This document shows positions 33,872 to 36,827 of a stretch of DNA of 36,827 nt, in pieces. Both the position numbers and the translations under genes were made by a program. Position 1 is the first letter of the stretch. Every line of letters starts with the position of its first letter. This stretch comes from Chitinophagaceae bacterium (GTDB taxonomy: Bacteria; Bacteroidota; Bacteroidia; Chitinophagales; Chitinophagaceae), in NCBI GenBank assembly GCA_947446585.1, contig CANFGZ010000004.1:1-36827 (forward strand). Reading direction: 5' to 3'. A model generated the notes under the pieces. The model did no database searches, was not told the DNA's origin, and saw only the letters and a program-made list of their open reading frames with translations.

Positions 33872-34735
33872 TCACACCGTATCCATAAAACTTTTCTCAA
33901 CTCTATTAAAAATCAGCATTCCGATGAAAAGAAAAATAACTATTAATAAGGCGCTGTATGATAAATACTCTACAGAGAAACTACCCTGTCCCAATACTGC
34001 GTATCGAAATGATTCTACGATTGGAGTTAACGGATTCCAATAAATAAAGGGTTTGTATTTAGATGATTCAAAAAACGACAAAGGATATATTACCGGTGTG
34101 GCATACATCAACAACTGCACAGCAAATCCTATCAGCACAGTAAAATCACGATATTTAGTCGTTAATGAAGATATGATAATACCCACCCCCAGGCCAAGCA
34201 AAGCCATCATGACCACAAGAACAGGAATTAATAACCAGCTCCAGCCGATATAAAAATGCCCGCCTTTAATAGCAAAATATCCCATTACAAGCAACAAAAG
34301 GATTAACTGAATTCCAAACTTGACCATATTAGAAAGTACCACAGAAATGGGTAAAATAAGACGCGGAAAATATACTTTCCCAAATATGCCTGCATTGGCT
34401 ACAAAAGTATTAGAAGTGCCATTTAAACAACTGGAAAAATAATTCCAAATAGTAATGCCACTCATATAAAATACTGCTGGCTCTATACCATCAGTCGGAA
34501 TTTTTGCAATTCGATTAAATACTATCAAAAATACAATCGTAGTAAAAACAGGCTGTATAAAATGCCATAATGGCCCTAGAATGGTTTGTTTATACTGAGC
34601 AGTGAAGTCTCTTTTTACAAATAGCCAAACCAAATCCCTGTAGCGCCAAACATCAATTAGATTCAAATCAAAAAGACTTGTTTGAGGCTTGATGACGAGG
34701 TCCCAGGTATCTTGTTGTATATTTTTAGATGGCAT
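33872..34735 (-). CDS. wzm: Polysaccharide ABC exporter permease
   Basis: A 287-residue ABC-2-type membrane protein with about six membrane helices. The N-terminal cytoplasmic part has LIDVWRYRDLVWLFVKRDFT followed by AQYKQTILGPLWHFIQPVFT, the characteristic Wzm/KpsM-type motif just before helix 1. FGKVYFPRLILPISVVLSN is a typical loop, and the C-terminus ends LFIGMLIFNRVEKSFMDTV. It forms the channel for the ATPase encoded next (181-bp gap). Such a gap inside an ABC pair is larger than usual and is filled by the repeat arrays. Confidence 0.92.
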   Translation of the reverse strand: MPSKNIQQDTWDLVIKPQTSLFDLNLIDVWRYRDLVWLFVKRDFTAQYKQTILGPLWHFIQPVFTTIVFLIVFNRIAKIPTDGIEPAVFYMSGITIWNYFSSCLNGTSNTFVANAGIFGKVYFPRLILPISVVLSNMVKFGIQLILLLLVMGYFAIKGGHFYIGWSWLLIPVLVVMMALLGLGVGIIISSLTTKYRDFTVLIGFAVQLLMYATPVIYPLSFFESSKYKPFIYWNPLTPIVESFRYAVLGQGSFSVEYLSYSALLIVIFLFIGMLIFNRVEKSFMDTV

Positions 34736-34750
34736 TATTACTGATTGTTC

Positions 34751-34874
34751 GTTTAAGGTTTAAGGTTTAAGGTTTAACGTTCAAATCGTTCAACGAGAAA
34801 TATTAGTACTATAAAATCAAAGTAAAGAAATGTATTTGATGCGTTGAACCTTGAACCATTGAACCACTTAAACC
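34751..34874. repeat. 7-bp GTTTAAG/GTTCAAC inverted repeat arrays between GT4 and wzm
   Basis: Left arm 34751-34795: GTTTAAG three times, then GTTTAAC, GTTCAAA, TC, GTTCAAC, G. Right arm 34841-34874 reads GCGTTGAACCTTGAACC followed by ATTGAACCACTTAAACC, that is the same units in the opposite orientation. About 45 AT-rich bases separate the arms. The stop codon TAA of the GT4 gene (34870-34868) is inside the right arm. Arms could pair imperfectly in RNA or DNA. Confidence 0.78.
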
Positions 34875-36040
34875 AATAAGGCTTCTTCCAACCGCCTCTT
34901 ATACTCATCATACCCAAAGCTTTCCATCAACAATTCCTCATTAGGTAGATATTTGTTTTTATCATTTAATATATTATCAATGGCAATTTCAATTTCATTG
35001 GTATCTAATGGATTCACTAAAGTTCCTAATGCGCCATTTATAAGTGCATCAACAGACCCATCCATATTTCCTGCAATAACAGGAAGACCATAATGCATCG
35101 CTTCAATGAATACAATCCCAAATCCTTCTTTTATACTAGGCATTACATATAAATCGGCTAGAGAAAAGTGTGCATCCAGCTCCTCCTCTGAAACAAATCC
35201 TGGAACCACTACAAAATCCTTTAATCCATGATGAGCAATTAATTGATCTAGATATTGTTTTTCTTGTGAATCGTATTTACCAGCTAACAAATAACGTAAT
35301 TGCGGATGCCTAGGTATTAAATTAACCATTGCTTCTATCACCCTGTCATATCCTTTATATCTTTCTTTGGATGAAATACGTGTAAGGGTAAGCATAACCT
35401 TTTGGTCATTTGTAAACCCATATTTCATTCTAATATTATCTTCATTTACAACACTACTTATATTTGGAATAAATGGATCTAAACAATTATTGATCACCTT
35501 GCATTTCAAAGGATCAATTTGTTGATTCTCCTGTAATTTCATGGAAGTAAATTGACTAACCGAAACGAATGTGTCAATGGATGTAAGCATCATTTTCTGA
35601 ATCCAACTCAACTTACCCCACACTTCTATTCCATGAGCAATCAAAATAATTTTAGCAGAAGGATTAATGAGTTTAATCATACGTCCAACCAACAACAAAT
35701 TAATATGACTAAGAACAATATGATTTTTTTTTCTTCCCATCCAAATAGCTTCTACAATAAATTTCATTTTGCTTTTGCCAAACCCTTTAAATATATCTGA
35801 AGTGAAATAACGATTGTCATCAGCATCTTCTTGCTGATCATACATTGACAATACTCGAATAGTTGCTTTTTCTTCTACCGAAAAAGAATAAATAGCCTTT
35901 CCTATAACCTTGCATACTTTCTCTATACCTCCGGTTGCGGAGAAAACTTTTAATGTAAGGAAGAGTATGTTTTTTTTGGGTTTAATAGGTTTCAGGGGTT
36001 TCAGAAGTTTAAAATGTTTTTTTAAGGGTTTTTCATTCAA
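34868..36040 (-). CDS. Family 4 glycosyltransferase with a repeat-derived N-terminal tail
   Basis: A 390-residue GT-B enzyme. The conserved part starts at about residue 23: KKNILFLTLKVFSATGGIEK (Gly-Gly loop). Donor-domain motifs: KVMLTLTRISSKERYKGYDR, LRYLLAGKYDSQE, ADLYVMPSIKEGFGIVFIEA with the E...E pair, and GLPVIAGNMDGSVDAL. Residues 6-22 (LKKHFKLLKPLKPIKPK) are a Lys-Pro-rich tail encoded by four 9-bp GGTTTCAGN-like units (35979-36014), so the gene's 5' end was probably extended by a repeat. The stop codon lies in another repeat at 34870. Probably the first glycosyltransferase gene of the transcription unit; specificity unknown. Confidence 0.88.
   Translation of the reverse strand: MNEKPLKKHFKLLKPLKPIKPKKNILFLTLKVFSATGGIEKVCKVIGKAIYSFSVEEKATIRVLSMYDQQEDADDNRYFTSDIFKGFGKSKMKFIVEAIWMGRKKNHIVLSHINLLLVGRMIKLINPSAKIILIAHGIEVWGKLSWIQKMMLTSIDTFVSVSQFTSMKLQENQQIDPLKCKVINNCLDPFIPNISSVVNEDNIRMKYGFTNDQKVMLTLTRISSKERYKGYDRVIEAMVNLIPRHPQLRYLLAGKYDSQEKQYLDQLIAHHGLKDFVVVPGFVSEEELDAHFSLADLYVMPSIKEGFGIVFIEAMHYGLPVIAGNMDGSVDALINGALGTLVNPLDTNEIEIAIDNILNDKNKYLPNEELLMESFGYDEYKRRLEEALLV
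35979..36014. repeat. Four 9-bp GGTTTMANN units in the 5' coding end of the GT4 gene
   Basis: Plus-strand units are GGTTTAATA, GGTTTCAGG, GGTTTCAGA and AGTTTAAAA. As the unit is 9 bp, it repeats in frame and encodes the K-P-x pattern LKPLKPIKP on the minus strand. Confidence 0.75.
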
Positions 36041-36080
36041 CTTTTAAACTGATTTAACTTTTGAAACAGTTTTACAAATC

Positions 36081-36110
36081 CATTAAACTTCAAACCTTAA
36101 ACGTTAAACG
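36081..36110. repeat. 7-bp TTAAACC-type repeat between GT4 and nucleotidyltransferase genes
   Basis: The run reads TTAAACTTCAAACCTTAAAC then GTTAAACG, degenerate units of the TTAAACC family. The surrounding 103-bp gap (36041-36143) has no gene, and related words (CTTTTAAAC, TTTTGAAAC) continue toward 36045. Confidence 0.55.
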
Positions 36111-36143
36111 TATTTATAACTCCGAACTAGATTGTCAACTATA

Positions 36144-36602
36144 TTATTTATTTAGTTTTTCAAGATTGCGTTTGTCATCCTCATCTTTTGGCCTCCCAGT
36201 TTTTACTTTGTTCAAAATTAAATCTTGATAACTGATATATGATATTTCAACACCATCAACCATTTGTGAATTTCTGCGGGCATATTGATTATCATAATCG
36301 TTCGCATCTAAGCCAGGAATAGAAGTCATAAGATCTACATAAAACCCATCGTCCATCATTATTTCGCAATACCCTGCAAGTATTGGAACGCTCATTAATT
36401 CTTCCATCCGTCCATACCCCATTTTATCCAAAGCCTCCACCAATGAGTTTCTATTTTCTGCACTATCCTTTATATATACATCAATATCACTTGTAGTTCT
36501 CTTGTACCCGTAATGATTAACAGCGAATCCTCCCACCACCATAAACATAACTTTTTGCTGGTTTAAGCATTTTGCTAATCGTATAAATTCAGGTATCTGC
36601 AT
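36144..36602 (-). CDS. Nucleotidyltransferase-fold protein (DUF6036/MNT-like)
   Basis: A 152-residue single-domain protein of the DNA polymerase beta-type nucleotidyltransferase fold. It has VVGGFAVNHYGYKRTTSDID with G24-G25 and the acidic pair D39/D41, and a third acid D90 in FYVDLMTSIPG, so the metal site is complete. The end IELS-like part SYQDLILNKVKTGRPKDEDD is typical of minimal nucleotidyltransferases found with small partner genes. Such proteins act as antitoxins or toxins in several modules, by adding nucleotides to protein or tRNA; this one is untested. ATG lies one base after the stop of the preceding 64-codon ORF, so the two are co-translated. Confidence 0.8.
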   Translation of the reverse strand: MQIPEFIRLAKCLNQQKVMFMVVGGFAVNHYGYKRTTSDIDVYIKDSAENRNSLVEALDKMGYGRMEELMSVPILAGYCEIMMDDGFYVDLMTSIPGLDANDYDNQYARRNSQMVDGVEISYISYQDLILNKVKTGRPKDEDDKRNLEKLNK

Positions 36603-36603
36603 T

Positions 36604-36798
36604 TTAATTGTTATTTACTTTACGAATAACCAATCCCTTACCTTGGGGATCTCCGTGTGTTGCTCTTCCTGCCAATTTCATAGATAGTTGGCACAATTTC
36701 ACTAGATGATGAAAACGTTGTTCTGGCGGAAGGGCATAATGACGCTGCATCCTTTCGAGCTGCAAATCTTTTTTTTCAGTATAAATATTTAGTTTCAA
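36604..36798 (-). CDS. Small hypothetical protein (64 aa) upstream of the nucleotidyltransferase
   Basis: A short basic protein, with a helical middle (LQLERMQRHYALPPEQRFHH then LVKLCQLSMKLAG) and a Gly-rich end (GDPQGKGLVIRKVNNN). No known domain is recognised, and there is no signal peptide or membrane helix. The one-base spacing to the nucleotidyltransferase start suggests a two-gene module. I support it as a real gene because of that spacing, a plausible amino-acid composition and its independence from any other frame; function unknown. Confidence 0.6.
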   Translation of the reverse strand: MKLNIYTEKKDLQLERMQRHYALPPEQRFHHLVKLCQLSMKLAGRATHGDPQGKGLVIRKVNNN

Positions 36799-36827
36799 TT
36801 TATATAATTCTTAGAAAATATTACCGA

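Noticed and set aside
1-36827. tRNA, rRNA, insertion-sequence transposase or integrase genes
   Set aside because: No tRNA-like cloverleaf, rRNA segment or transposase/integrase motif was seen by eye on either strand; a covariance-model search would be decisive for small RNAs.

Overview
The window looks like a Bacteroidota chromosome, most probably a Chitinophagaceae-like member. The grounds are a GH3-family protein, an MtaB with typical N-terminal motifs, TAnnTTTG-type promoter boxes, a WcaF-type acetyltransferase and an exosortase grouped with a Wzy-like protein. This is judged from recognised protein motifs; no database search was run. Apart from mtaB, every gene I accept is on the minus strand, so transcription runs right to left.

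Left edge (1-2155): the 5' part of a GH3-superfamily gene leaving the window, then divergently the tRNA-modifying methylthiotransferase mtaB. The rest is one very large surface-polysaccharide locus. In transcription order (right to left): a small ORF plus nucleotidyltransferase pair (36798-36144); a GT4 glycosyltransferase (36040-34868); the ABC exporter wzm/wzt (34735-32431); a tightly overlapping nucleotide-sugar block (32400-25783: NDP-hexose 2,3-dehydratase, Gfo/Idh/MocA oxidoreductase, DegT aminotransferase, WbqC-like protein, divergent DegT-like protein, GNAT-GT2 fusion); a packed series of glycosyltransferases with two FkbM methyltransferases and one other methyltransferase (25786-8498); a 689-bp repeat and hairpin island; a Wzy-like membrane protein, a GT4 and an exosortase (7808-4503, probably the XrtY set); and finally a WcaF-like acetyltransferase, a GT2 and a CpsB/YwqE-type PHP phosphatase (4441-2241).

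Inferred logic: the dehydratase, reductase and aminotransferase make an NDP-linked 2-deoxy (amino) sugar. About seventeen glycosyltransferases, some fused to acyltransferases, assemble and decorate a glycan. FkbM-type enzymes may O-methylate it, and Wzm/Wzt exports it. The exosortase group suggests coupling of a glycan to sorted surface proteins or a second glycan system. No initiating phosphoglycosyltransferase, Wzx flippase or RmlABCD genes are in the window.

Outstanding oddities: (1) short-period degenerate repeats (7-, 8- and 9-bp units) fill most of the gaps over 80 bp outside the packed core, and have entered three glycosyltransferase reading frames; (2) an A8 tract breaks an FkbM methyltransferase gene; (3) a GT2 gene has an intact N-terminus but no ATG/GTG/TTG start; (4) two glycosyltransferase-acyltransferase fusions; (5) a 103-bp tandem repeat with strong hairpins; (6) the deoxyaminosugar cassette.
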